This document shows, one piece after another, positions 42,284 to 50,009 of a stretch of DNA of 62,533 nucleotides. This DNA is from an uncultured Clostridia bacterium. GTDB lineage: Bacteria > Bacillota > Clostridia > Christensenellales > Aristaeellaceae. The stretch covers positions 1 through 62,533 of the forward strand of contig CAKUFG010000014.1 in the NCBI GenBank assembly GCA_934647235.1, given 5' to 3'. How positions within the stretch are numbered: the stretch's first letter is position 1; each line of letters begins with the position of its first letter. Below the pieces are notes generated by a model. That model had not been told where the DNA came from and did not search any database. It saw only the letters and a program-made list of their open reading frames with translations. The position numbers were made by a program, and so were the translations under genes.

Positions 42284-43279
42284 TTATTGGTTATCTTTCT
42301 TTGCCGTTTGATTAAGAGCAAATTGCTCACGATGAATTTTACGCCACTCGCTTGGGGTTACTCCCTCGAATTTTCGAAAAATCCGGGTAAAGGTTGTTCT
42401 GTTTGTGATTCCAACCTGCTCCGCTATACGTTCTAACGGTTCTTCCGAAAGCAAAAGCTCTTTGGCTTTTTCGATGCGAACGTATGCAAGATAATCCGAA
42501 AGATTAACATTCATCGTCGTTTTGAACACTCTGGAGACATATTTCGCAGAAAGATCAAGACAGTCCGCAAGAATATCCAAGCTCAATTCCTGCGCATAGT
42601 TCGAGTCTATGTACGCCTTAATTCTTCGCGTTATTCTTTCCATGCCATCATCTTTCTTTTCAGCTGCAAAACGAGGAACATATGGCAATAGGGCGGAGAT
42701 CAGCGGGGCGGTATTTATTTCCGGCGTTAGAAGGAGCACTGACAGCGTATCAATGGAATCCATAGGCAGAGGATAATCGGCCAAGAGCTTTTTTTGCAGC
42801 GTTACAGCCGTATGATAAATATCCTTGAGAACAGCGCACGTTTTGCCATAAGAAACCCCACAGCGTTTAGCAGAATTGAGTATTTCTTCACACGCTTCTT
42901 CAATCAAACGTATATCGCAGGAAGATAATGCTCTGAAAATATCTCGCTGATCGTAATGAAAGTCTTTTTCCTGTAAAGAAGCATCTGGTTCACTGCTTGG
43001 AGAAGGCAATCTGAATACAGCGCTGTTTGCCGTTTCAAAGGATTCCGGCAGGTCAGCATAATGCAGCACACAGCAGCCTATTCCATAGCGGACAGCAGCC
43101 GACAATCCAGGAAGCTCGGCAATCTGCTTTGAAAAGCATTCACACAGCTGCCGAATGCGGCCATCATCCGAATCATTGTCCCCAAGCACCAGTACGTACA
43201 TGTTTTCTTCAAAACGAAGTCGAACAAAAGGCCCATAAACCGAAAACACTTCCTCGATGATTTGAGCAAAGCTTTTCAT
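42284..43279 (-). CDS. AraC-family regulator, probably 5'-truncated
   Basis: The C-terminal 100 residues carry the double HTH of AraC/XylS proteins (LSLDILADCLDLSAKYVSRVF and ERIAEQVGITNRTTFTRIF, then GVTPSEWRK). About 230 preceding residues match the middle domain of large YesN-like sensors, which normally have a membrane or receiver region before it. The frame stays open upstream to 43546, but that part runs antisense through the tRNA promoter and half-tRNA and shows no family match beyond about CLVFIGSDFSLF. No start codon has a ribosome-binding site; 43279 is only the first plausible ATG. It converges on the transporter operon and may once have controlled it. Confidence 0.6.
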   Translation of the reverse strand: MKSFAQIIEEVFSVYGPFVRLRFEENMYVLVLGDNDSDDGRIRQLCECFSKQIAELPGLSAAVRYGIGCCVLHYADLPESFETANSAVFRLPSPSSEPDASLQEKDFHYDQRDIFRALSSCDIRLIEEACEEILNSAKRCGVSYGKTCAVLKDIYHTAVTLQKKLLADYPLPMDSIDTLSVLLLTPEINTAPLISALLPYVPRFAAEKKDDGMERITRRIKAYIDSNYAQELSLDILADCLDLSAKYVSRVFKTTMNVNLSDYLAYVRIEKAKELLLSEEPLERIAEQVGITNRTTFTRIFRKFEGVTPSEWRKIHREQFALNQTAKKDNQ

Positions 43280-43433
43280 GGATTCGTGGATAGTTGAATA
43301 TCCGGAAGGACTGGGAATATCAAATAGCAAGTCTATCACACGACAGGAAGAGGATGCAAAGCCATGAAACAAGGAAAAATCGGACCCGATGAAAACAAGG
43401 CAAGCACTTCTGTAATTTTTGCAAAGAAAGCAG

Positions 43434-43462
43434 TTGACAAATCGAAACGCCTGTGGTAGAAT
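43434..43462 (+). promoter_or_regulatory. Promoter reading through a half-tRNA to tRNA-Val
   Basis: TTGACA at 43434-43439 and TAGAAT at 43457-43462 with a 17-base spacer. A truncated tRNA-Val copy begins 25 bases downstream. Confidence 0.75.
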
Positions 43463-43486
43463 ATTTCCTGCAGGTGATCTTCTTAT

Positions 43487-43508
43487 GGTCGCATGGCTCA
43501 GTTGGTAG
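43487..43508 (+). pseudogene. 5' half of tRNA-Val, truncated copy
   Basis: 22 bases identical to the first 22 bases of the intact tRNA-Val at 43610, from GGTCGCA through TTGGTAG, then the sequence diverges. It covers only the acceptor 5' strand and D arm, so it cannot fold as a tRNA. Confidence 0.8.
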
Positions 43509-43609
43509 TCCATTCTGTACGGATTACATAAACTCCACGCCTTCATTTCCCCGCAAAACTCCCCTTACTGATGGGATGTGCAGATTGCACAAAATCAGCA
43601 GCAAAATTT

Positions 43610-43685
43610 GGTCGCATGGCTCAGTTGGTAGAGCACATCGTTCACATCGATGGGGTCACAGGTTCGAGTCCTGTTGCGACCACCA
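43610..43685 (+). tRNA. tRNA-Val(CAC)
   Basis: A 76-base cloverleaf with CCA encoded. Acceptor GGTCGCA/TGCGACC, anticodon stem CATCG/CGATG with loop TTCACAT giving anticodon CAC, T loop TTCGAGT. Confidence 0.93.
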
Positions 43686-43758
43686 CGCGCCTGGCAGGCA
43701 GAAATGTTTGCCAGGTTTTTTCTTACCTTACCGCCATACTTGAAAGGATGTGAACCTC

Positions 43759-43947
43759 ATGGCGAAATTCATCTCCCGCGAAAAGCTCAGCAAGAAGGCA
43801 CGCAAGGAGCTGGACAATCAGAAGCGCGCTGTTTGGGCTTTCTCCCCCACGACCAGGAAGGTCGAAAGCAAAAAACTTTACAACCGCAGGAAAAGCGCTC
43901 GTACATGGAAGGATGACTTCGGCATGAGCGCTTTTTGTTTGTTTTGA
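43759..43947 (+). CDS. Small basic protein of unknown function
   Basis: A 62-residue basic protein starting MAKFISREKLSKKARKEL after AAAGGATG, right behind tRNA-Val. VWAFSPTTRKVESKKLYNRR looks conserved, because a second, truncated copy at 46086-46202 keeps the same residues with many silent changes. Short proteins of this type occur in other Clostridia as hypotheticals. The last 50 bases also form a hairpin (43891-43900 with 43926-43935) followed by TTTGTTT, probably the terminator. Confidence 0.6.
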   Translation: MAKFISREKLSKKARKELDNQKRAVWAFSPTTRKVESKKLYNRRKSARTWKDDFGMSAFCLF

Positions 43948-43948
43948 A

Positions 43949-44323
43949 TTATGCTACGATGAACCCCTTCGCATTGAGCGCTGCCATGAGCGCCTCGTTC
44001 ACAGGGCCAAATACCGTTCCGGTCTTGCTGACCGTGTAATCGCCGATGACATAGGCGAAGCTGGGCGCGTTCTGGTACACGGCAGGCGCGTCTACGAAAG
44101 CCTTAACGGCCTCTACCAGCGCCTTGCGGCGTTCGCCGGTTACGTTGAAGGCCACCTCCGTTGTCTCCGGCTCGTGGGCCGTGATGGTCAATTCCTGTCC
44201 ATTCAATTCGGCAGTGATCTCTGCTCCCTGCGCAACGGCTTCGGCGATTTCTGCCACGGGTTGGCCCTCGGCCTCCGCCTGTTCCAATGCCGCCTGAAGC
44301 CCGGCTGTGATTTTCTCCGGCAT
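43949..44323 (-). CDS. Phage/ICE-associated small protein ('virulence-related' type)
   Basis: A 124-residue protein. ATG at 44323 has GGAGGAAG six bases upstream, so it is preferred over a longer frame to 44497 that overlaps the opposite CHC2 gene. The C-terminal part (VTGERRKALVEAVKAFVDAP, PSFAYVIGDYTVSKTGTVFG) matches a small family seen in Clostridial prophages and conjugative elements, sometimes labelled virulence-related. The N-terminal part (about 50 residues, Ala/Glu-rich) is not family-typical. It is the first of a block of mobile-element fragments. Confidence 0.6.
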   Translation of the reverse strand: MPEKITAGLQAALEQAEAEGQPVAEIAEAVAQGAEITAELNGQELTITAHEPETTEVAFNVTGERRKALVEAVKAFVDAPAVYQNAPSFAYVIGDYTVSKTGTVFGPVNEALMAALNAKGFIVA

Positions 44324-44817
44324 GGGTGCTTCCTCCGGCTTGGCTTTTCGCGTCTTACGTGTCCGCGCCTCCGGCCAGACCTTCGGCAAAACGCCTTCCT
44401 CGAACATAATCTTGAAAGTAATGGTCCCAGTTACCGGTACCAGAATTGGACGGCATACAGTGACTGTCTTTGAAGCGGCGCGGCAGGCGGATTGCATTCA
44501 GGCCGCAGAAAAGCTGGGGATCAGGACGAGGCGTTCGGGCGGCAAGGCGTATGCCTGCTGCCTTTTTCATGCCGAAAGAACGCCGTCGCTGTGCCTGTAT
44601 CCCGACAGCGGCGGATTCTACTGCTTCGGCTGTCACGCGCATAGCGACGCAACCGCGCTGTATGCGCAGGCGCGTTCCCGTTCGCCGCTGGAGGCCGCAA
44701 AGAGCGTCTGCGCGGACTTTGGCTATGACTACGACCGGCGCGGCAAACGCGGTTCTTGTCTGCCGGGCAAAGCGCCTGCACCGAACGTGCGAACGCTGGC
44801 TAGTATATGCAAAATCA

Positions 44818-44905
44818 AAATATTTTTCAAGGGACTTTTTTCCTTGCGCGAAATATTTTTCAAAGGAGTTTTACGAGTACCGAGAGGTTTTTTCAAACGA
44901 GTTTC
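44818..44905. repeat. Short A/T-rich direct repeats
   Basis: AAATATTTTTCAA occurs at 44818-44830 and 44851-44863, with a decayed third copy near 44890. Spacing is about 33 bases. They mark the break point of the CHC2 fragment. Confidence 0.6.
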
Positions 44906-44930
44906 CGAGCTAAAGGCTCTTTGTATGAAA

Positions 44931-44960
44931 AAGCCGCCTCCGTGGAAGCGGCTTCGTTTT
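44931..44960 (-). terminator. Terminator of the SLOG-fragment gene
   Basis: AAGCCGC/GCGGCTT arms surround CTCCGTGGAA, with Ts on the minus-strand side. Confidence 0.55.
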
Positions 44961-45121
44961 TATCCGTAGAGCGCCTGAATGGTTTCCTTGACGCGGCGCT
45001 TAAAATCGATGCAGCGCGGATCGGACTCGTTGAAGCCAAAAGGCATTTTCTGCGGGCGATAGCCGGTGAACGCGCAGCGCTTTGCGCCGGGCAGGCTGTG
45101 CCTTCTTACTGTATTCGTCAT
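44960..45121 (-). pseudogene. SLOG-family (DUF1273/YpsA-like) N-terminal fragment
   Basis: A 53-codon frame with AAAGGAG upstream. It reads MTNTVRRHSLPGAKRCAFTG, then YRPQKMPFGFNESDPRC, the hallmark N-terminus of SLOG proteins, then stops after ALYG. Normal members have about 180 residues, so about two thirds is missing. Confidence 0.7.
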
Positions 45122-45138
45122 GAGCGTTCATTCTCCTT

Positions 45139-45536
45139 TCATTCGTCGCTGGGGCGGCAGCGGACAATGCGGCCCACGCGGCTTTTCATCTGCTTCGCGT
45201 CCAATACGCCCTCGAGGGATACGCGGACGGGCGCGGTGCGCGGCTTTTCCAGATTGCAGTCCATATAAATCTTGCCGCCGTCGGCCATTTCCAGACAGAC
45301 GCGCTGCCGAACGGTTTCCAGCGCGTCGCCCGAGGGAGCGGCGGTAAGCGTGCGCGGCTTGGATTCGTCGATGGTGATGCGGCCCTCGTCCACCAGCCGG
45401 TGAATATAGCGGCTGACGGTGGAGGAAGAGCGCAGGCCCACGGCTTTGCCCACCTCGCGGAAGGTGGGGCTGTGGCCGTTTTCCGCGGCGTATTCCGTGA
45501 TGTAGGCGTACAGACGCTGGCGGAAGAAAACGTGAT
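45139..45536 (-). pseudogene. LexA-like HTH regulator, 5' end lost
   Basis: YAYITEYAAENGHSPTFREV then GKAVGLRSSSTVSRYIHRLV is a LexA-type winged helix. The C-terminal part (CLEMADGGKIYMDCNLEKP, GVLDAKQMKSRVGRIV) matches small mobile-element LexA-like regulators without a peptidase domain. No start codon exists at the homologous position: the 5' end runs straight into an antisense capsid fragment at about 45530. Confidence 0.65.
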
Positions 45537-45740
45537 GCGCCGACTGGCTACGGTCATTCACATGGAGGACGGCGAACACGCCGTGCCCGTGGCTAGGAAC
45601 ATGAGCGACGCTCAGTGGCTGGGCGAAAACGAAGCGATGAAGATGGGCGCGGCGAGCTTCGAGGCGGCGCGTCTGAAGCCGCGCAAGCTGGGTCTGACGA
45701 TTCCAGCCAGCAATGAGCTGTTGGCGGACGCGGATACAAA
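45525..45740 (+). pseudogene. HK97-type major capsid protein fragment
   Basis: LAEENVMRRLATVIHMEDGE leads to HAVPVARNMSDAQWLGENEA and KLGLTIPASNELLADADTNF. This is the pattern of phage HK97-fold capsid N-arms and E-loop regions. Only about 70 residues remain, with no start or stop of its own. Confidence 0.6.
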
Positions 45741-45835
45741 TTTTCCGACGAGGATGACGAACAAGCCGTTGACGCGGCTTTGGGGATGTTGCTTCAAGCG
45801 TTCTCCAAGTAACTCCCTGTGGAAAGAAGAACAGT

Positions 45836-46092
45836 ATGACGCGAGTCTATACGCTATATCGCGTATCTACGGTGGGCCAGGTGGATCACGACGACATTCC
45901 CATGCAGCGGATTGCCTGCCATGAGTTTGCCGATCAACAGCAGGAATGGGAGATCATGAAAGAGTTTTATGAAAAGGGCGTTTCCGGTTACAAAGTGAGT
46001 TCCGAAAAGCGCGATGCGATTGTACGGATCAAAGAAGCGGCTTTAGCAGGCGAGTTCGACGTATTGCTGGTTTTCATGTTCGACCGTCTGGG
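45836..46092 (+). pseudogene. Serine recombinase N-terminal fragment
   Basis: Starts MTRVYTLYRVSTVGQVDHDD after GAAAGAAG. YRVST contains the catalytic serine of the resolvase domain, and FDVLLVFMFDRLG is the conserved strand. At RLG the frame breaks into the small-protein copy. The rest of the catalytic domain and all of the DNA-binding region are missing. It differs from the recombinase at the window start, whose N-terminus lies outside. Confidence 0.75.
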
Positions 46093-46202
46093 CCTTCTCC
46101 TCCACGACTAAGAAGATCGAGAACAAAAAGCTTTATAACCGCAAGAAAAGCGCTCACGCCTGGAAGAATGATTCCGGCATAGGCGCTTTTTGTTTGTGCT
46201 GA
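46086..46202 (+). pseudogene. Second, truncated copy of the small basic protein
   Basis: Encodes VWAFSSTTKKIENKKLYNRK, then KSAHAWKNDSGIGAFCLC and a stop. This matches the C-terminal two thirds of the protein at 43759-43947, and the similarity runs on past the stop codon. The 5' third is replaced by the recombinase fragment; the join lies inside GTCTGGGC, a string both genes would share. Confidence 0.7.
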
Positions 46203-46222
46203 ATTATGGTACGTTTCTTATT

Positions 46223-47962
46223 TCACGGTTGATTCTTGTCGGTCTGCCCCACCGTATAAAGCGAATAGAGCATGCCGCGCCTGGCCATCAAATCGTCAAA
46301 GGCGCCGTGCTCGCAGATTTCGCCGCCATGCAGCACCAGGATTTCATCGTAGCGGCGCATCAGCCGCGCGTCCATGCGGTGGGTAACGATCACGCGCGTC
46401 AGCCCCTCGATATCCAGAATCGCGTCCGCCACGGCGCAGGCGGTCTGCGCGTCCAGGGAGGCGGTGGCTTCATCCGCCAGCATGACGGGCGTATCCTGCA
46501 TCAGCGCGCGGGCGATGGATATGCGCTGCCGCTCGCCGCCGGACAGGGCGCTGCCGTTTTCGCCGCAGGGGGTATCGGCCCCGCGCCGGGCAATCAGCGC
46601 CGACAGGCCCGACAGCCGCAGCGCACGCTCCACCCGGGCGGGATCGGCCTGCCGGAACATCGTCACGTTGTTCAGAATCGTATCATTAAAAATGAAAGTG
46701 TTTTGCTGCACCAGCGAGATCACGCCGTACAGCGATTCGGCGCTGACGCCGCGCAGCTCGTGCCCGTCATAACAGATCTGCCCCTGATAGTCGGGCGAAG
46801 CGCCCATCAGCAGGTTCAGCAGCGTGCTCTTGCCGCTGCCCGAGCCGCCCACGATGGCATAGCTTTTGCCGTGCTCCAGGCGGAAGTTCACATTGCACAG
46901 CACAGGCACGCCATCCGGATAGGCAAAGGTGAGGTTCTGCACGTCGATCCCTTGCGTCAGACGCGGGGGAATGCTTTCGCCTGTATCGCGCACGTTTTCG
47001 TTCAGGCTGGCGGCCAGCTTGTCCATCAGCGCCAGCGCAGCCCTGCGGCTGGCCAGCAGCGGCGGCAGCTCGGTCATGGGGGAGAGCACAAAGTTCATCA
47101 GCTGCACAAACAGGATGACCACGCCGGGGGTAACGCCCTGACCGGTGACGGCCAGGTACGCGCCCAGGATGAACACGCCCATCTGCGCCAGAATGCTTGC
47201 GCCCTCGCCCAGCATGTGGATGCGCTGCGCCGTCGCGCCCCGCGCGCGCTTGCTTTCCTCCAGCGCGGCGTTTTCCTGATTGAACAGCCGCTGGGCCTCG
47301 CCCTCGGCACGAAAGCTCTTGAGCACCGAAAAGCCGCTGAGCAGATCCTTGACCGTGCCCACAAAGCCGGCGTTTCGCTGCGAAACCTGGGTTTCGCGCG
47401 CGGCCAGGCGGCTGCCCGTCAGCACGGAAACCGCCATGGGCAAAAGCGACAGCGCCGCGCCCGCGACAGTGAGGAGCGGGCTGTAATAGAGCATCATGGC
47501 CAGCGAGCCGAAAAAGACCGCCGCCAGCGAAGCGATGCCGGTGAGCTGGGGCAGGTAATCGCGCTCAAGCACGGCGATATCGTTGGTCAGGGCTGAAATA
47601 TATTCGGCGCTGTCCTCCCGCTGGAAGGAGGCGATGCTTTTCTGGCTCAGCCGGGTAAACACATGGGATTTATACTGCCGCACGGCGCGGGTAATAAAGC
47701 GCGGCTTGACCACGCTCCACAGCCATTCCAGGGCAAAAAACGCGGCGACGCCAACGGCGGTGACAATCAGCAGCCGCCAGAGCGGCGCGGTATCATGTCC
47801 CATGGCCGCGTCCGTAATGCGCTGAATGAGATATGAAAACAGCAGATTGCTGCAATTGATGGCAATGCCAATCGCCAGCGCGCCGATAAACAGCATGTGA
47901 TTGTTGCGGAAAAAGCAGCGCGTCAGCTCCCGCCGAGCCTGGTTCTGCCGGGCCTTCTTCAT
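46223..47962 (-). CDS. ABC transporter, fused permease and ATPase (exporter type)
   Basis: A 579-residue half-transporter. Six membrane helices span about residues 20-310, and the ATPase spans about 340-570 with Walker A GGSGSGKST, signature LSGGERQRISIARAL, Walker B VMLADEATASLD and switch His in VIVTHRMD. It works as a dimer. The substrate is unknown; the subfamily includes lipid, peptide and drug exporters. It stands alone, with no adjacent partner half. Confidence 0.9.
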   Translation of the reverse strand: MKKARQNQARRELTRCFFRNNHMLFIGALAIGIAINCSNLLFSYLIQRITDAAMGHDTAPLWRLLIVTAVGVAAFFALEWLWSVVKPRFITRAVRQYKSHVFTRLSQKSIASFQREDSAEYISALTNDIAVLERDYLPQLTGIASLAAVFFGSLAMMLYYSPLLTVAGAALSLLPMAVSVLTGSRLAARETQVSQRNAGFVGTVKDLLSGFSVLKSFRAEGEAQRLFNQENAALEESKRARGATAQRIHMLGEGASILAQMGVFILGAYLAVTGQGVTPGVVILFVQLMNFVLSPMTELPPLLASRRAALALMDKLAASLNENVRDTGESIPPRLTQGIDVQNLTFAYPDGVPVLCNVNFRLEHGKSYAIVGGSGSGKSTLLNLLMGASPDYQGQICYDGHELRGVSAESLYGVISLVQQNTFIFNDTILNNVTMFRQADPARVERALRLSGLSALIARRGADTPCGENGSALSGGERQRISIARALMQDTPVMLADEATASLDAQTACAVADAILDIEGLTRVIVTHRMDARLMRRYDEILVLHGGEICEHGAFDDLMARRGMLYSLYTVGQTDKNQP

Positions 47963-48097
47963 AATGCTCCCCTTATAAAATGCAACTGCACAGAATGAAA
48001 AATCTAAAAATCCCTATTTATTATAGAAGATTTTTCCATATTTCGCAATAGCTGTGCAACAAAAATGCAGGCAGTACTTTCCGAAGAAGCCGTTAAG

Positions 48098-48139
48098 ATT
48101 TCAATCCACGCACCCCGCAAGGGGTGCGTGGATTGAAAT
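48098..48139. repeat. Solitary CRISPR-repeat-like palindrome
   Basis: A 19-base perfect inverted repeat (48098-48116 and 48121-48139) around GCAA. The right half, GTGCGTGGATTGAAAT, with the CACCCC..GGGGTG stem, is the pattern of type I-C CRISPR repeats, here with the tail mirrored on the other side. There is no second copy, spacer or cas gene in the window. Confidence 0.55.
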
Positions 48140-48163
48140 GGGTGTGGAAAAGGCAGATACATC

Positions 48164-48235
48164 AGTCAGTTAGCCTTCTCCCAAACGGGAGAAGGCCTCG
48201 AGCCGCAGCGAGACGGATGAGGGGGAACGCAGCGG
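48164..48235. repeat. Composite intergenic repeat, copy C (short)
   Basis: CCTTCTCCC at 48174-48182 with GGGAGAAGG at 48187-48195, then the GCAGCGAGACGGATGAGGGG tail. Only the terminal module is present. The remaining gap 47963-48097 is A/T-rich with nothing recognised. Confidence 0.7.
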
Positions 48236-48298
48236 GTTAATATTACCTGCATTTCCGTCTACTGGCGGCATTTTTGCTGCGCAGCAAAGGCGCGGCGA

Positions 48299-48327
48299 TT
48301 GATTTATGCTGCTTTTCGTGTTAAAAT
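48299..48327 (+). promoter_or_regulatory. Promoter of the hydrolase/methyltransferase operon
   Basis: TTGATT at 48299-48304 and TAAAAT at 48322-48327 with a 17-base spacer. Confidence 0.55.
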
Positions 48328-48349
48328 AAGGCTGTTGGATTGCTGCAGG

Positions 48350-48369
48350 CTGCCGGGAGGCAGTTTTTC
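48350..48369 (+). terminator. Leader terminator (possible attenuator)
   Basis: CTGCC at 48350-48354 pairs with GGCAG at 48359-48363 and is followed by five Ts. It lies about 20 bases after the predicted transcription start and 120 bases before the first gene, as expected for conditional termination. Confidence 0.45.
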
Positions 48370-48380
48370 AAAGGCGTGCA

Positions 48381-48396
48381 GTTAGATGAATCTAAC
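48381..48396. promoter_or_regulatory. Perfect palindrome GTTAGAT-GA-ATCTAAC
   Basis: Seven-base arms with a two-base spacer in the leader of the operon. Size and symmetry fit a dimeric TetR- or MarR-type regulator; no such gene is adjacent. Confidence 0.45.
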
Positions 48397-48489
48397 AACA
48401 ATGCAAGCCCAAAGGCCGCGTCTGCCGGTTCCCTATAAAGGTGAAAGCCGCTGCCGGCCGTGGCGGGCATTTGCAGGGAGGTGTAAGCC

Positions 48490-49263
48490 ATGCTGTTTGA
48501 AACGTTGGGCGACAAGCGCCGCCCCGCCGTGCTGTTTTTTCACGCCATGGGCGTAACCGGCGCAAGCAGCGAGCCGGTGGCCCGGCAGCTGCAGGACCGG
48601 TACTTTTGCATTCTGCCAACCTCCACGGTATACTGCGCCGGGCAGCGGTATGCAGGCAAGGCGGACGAGGTACGGCAGGTGGAGGCTTTTTTATCCAGCC
48701 AGGGCGTGACGCGCCTGGCGCTGGTCGTCGCCTCCTCCATCGGGGCCGATCTGGCGCTGGCGTTTCTGGCTCAGACAAAGCTGCCTGTCGCGCACGTGTA
48801 CTTTGACGGCGGGCAGTTTGCGCAGATCGGCCGGGCAGCGCGGCGCATCATGACGCCGTTTCTGTATCTGGCCATCAAGAGCGTGTACTGGTCCAGGGGC
48901 GCGGCGCTCAAAAAAATCATGTGGTGCGATGACGCGGCCATCCAGCCGTATTTCATCTCTGCAGGCAAGGCGCTGCGCTATGGCAATCTGCGCCGCCAGA
49001 TGGCGGACAGCCTGGAGGACAAGCCCTTCCCGCCGCTGCCGGATGCGCTGCAGAAAAGCGCATACTTTGCCTTTGGCAGCGCCGAGGAGCACTATAAATA
49101 CCGCGCTGCGGTGATGGCTGCCTATCCGCAGGGCAATTACCCGGTGTTTGAGGGCGATAACCACTTGCAGTATCAGATCCGGGATCCCAGGGGCTTTGCG
49201 GCGATGCTGGCTGCGCTCATCGAGCGGAACGCGCTGCCTCCGCTGCCCCGGCTGAAGCAATAA
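48490..49263 (+). CDS. Alpha/beta hydrolase 1
   Basis: A 257-residue alpha/beta-hydrolase fold protein. RPAVLFFHAMGVTG is the oxyanion-hole strand, LALVVASSIGADLAL holds the nucleophile Ser (SSIGA in place of GxSxG), and VFEGDNHLQYQ provides the His near the end. No signal peptide, so cytoplasmic. GGGAGG precedes the ATG. It is first of five genes with 15-50 base gaps. Confidence 0.8.
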   Translation: MLFETLGDKRRPAVLFFHAMGVTGASSEPVARQLQDRYFCILPTSTVYCAGQRYAGKADEVRQVEAFLSSQGVTRLALVVASSIGADLALAFLAQTKLPVAHVYFDGGQFAQIGRAARRIMTPFLYLAIKSVYWSRGAALKKIMWCDDAAIQPYFISAGKALRYGNLRRQMADSLEDKPFPPLPDALQKSAYFAFGSAEEHYKYRAAVMAAYPQGNYPVFEGDNHLQYQIRDPRGFAAMLAALIERNALPPLPRLKQ

Positions 49264-49278
49264 AAAGGAGGCTATGCG

Positions 49279-49992
49279 ATGCATCCATACTATGAAAAAA
49301 GCAGCGCCCGTCTGCACAAAACCATGGACGGCTTTCTTGCGCTGGTCGGCCCCGAGCTGGAGAAGCTCAGCTGCAAGCCCTGCGAGGCCGCGCTGCAGGA
49401 TATCTGGCGCATCTACGCGCGCGATATGCTGGCCCGCTTTCCCTATATCGGCGGCGATCAGGCCAACGGCACCAAAAACCTGACCGAGGCCTATATGCTG
49501 GTTGCCATGGGCGAATATCTCAGGCAATACGGCGTGACGATAGAAGAAGCCGGGCATTTGATGACGCTGGCCTACGAGCGGCGGATGCTTAAAATGTCCC
49601 CCTTGATGCGCCGGATCATGGGCAAGATGTTTACCAGCCCCAGGCTGCTGAACAAAATGTTTTTGAAAAAGGACGCGCAGAACGCCGCCAATGCCGCCAG
49701 GAACCCCGGCAGCTTTGAGACCAGAACGCAGCTTCCGCCCGAGCCCGGCTACGCCTTCAGCTATCACAATCTGGTGTGCCCGCTGGCCAGCTTTGCCCGG
49801 CAATATGGCTATGAGGCGTACATGCCCTATCTGTGCAACCTGGATTATGTGATGTTCGGCATTCTCGGCGCGCCGCTGTTCCGGGAGCACACCTGCTTTG
49901 ACGGGGATTTCTGCGATTTCAAGCTCAAACCCGGCGCGGCGCCCATGCCCTACTGGCCGCCGGTGTTCACGCAGGGAAAGGGCTATAAATAA
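49279..49992 (+). CDS. L-2-amino-thiazoline-4-carboxylate hydrolase-like protein
   Basis: A 237-residue protein. NLVCPLASFARQYGYEAYMP and LCNLDYVMFGILGAPLFREH then TCFDGDFCDFKL match the ATC-hydrolase family, which includes an enzyme that opens the thiazoline ring on the way to L-cysteine. Most members have no tested activity. The conserved Cys, Asp and CDF residues near the C-terminus are present. Its start is 15 bases after the previous stop, behind AAAAGGAGG. Confidence 0.75.
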   Translation: MHPYYEKSSARLHKTMDGFLALVGPELEKLSCKPCEAALQDIWRIYARDMLARFPYIGGDQANGTKNLTEAYMLVAMGEYLRQYGVTIEEAGHLMTLAYERRMLKMSPLMRRIMGKMFTSPRLLNKMFLKKDAQNAANAARNPGSFETRTQLPPEPGYAFSYHNLVCPLASFARQYGYEAYMPYLCNLDYVMFGILGAPLFREHTCFDGDFCDFKLKPGAAPMPYWPPVFTQGKGYK

Positions 49993-50009
49993 CGCGGAGG
50001 GAAAAGCCG

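Larger units (their letters stand above)
44460..44969 (+). pseudogene. CHC2 zinc-finger primase fragment
   Basis: From the GTG at 44460, TVFEAARQADCIQAAEKLGI leads to a DNA primase-type CHC2 zinc finger: CCLFHAERTPSLCLYPDSGG then FYCFGCHAHSDATAL. Homology ends near DFGYDYDRRG (about 44740). The remainder is low-complexity sequence from short A/T-rich direct repeats and a terminator. Intact homologues continue much further, so this is an N-terminal fragment. Confidence 0.7.

Noticed and set aside
43279..43546. The N-terminal extension of the AraC frame
   Set aside because: It is antisense to a tRNA promoter and half-tRNA, with no homology and no ribosome-binding site.
44324..44497. The N-terminal extension of the prophage-type protein
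   Set aside because: It overlaps the CHC2 gene on the other strand, and the start at 44323 has a clear GGAGGAAG.
1..46092. That the recombinase parts at 1-1326 and 45836-46092 are halves of one split gene
   Set aside because: They are 45 kb apart with chromosomal genes between them. The N-terminal half of the first lies outside the window, so there is no evidence that they belong together.
48098..48139. A CRISPR array
   Set aside because: Only one repeat-like unit exists, without spacers or cas genes, so it is listed as a repeat only.
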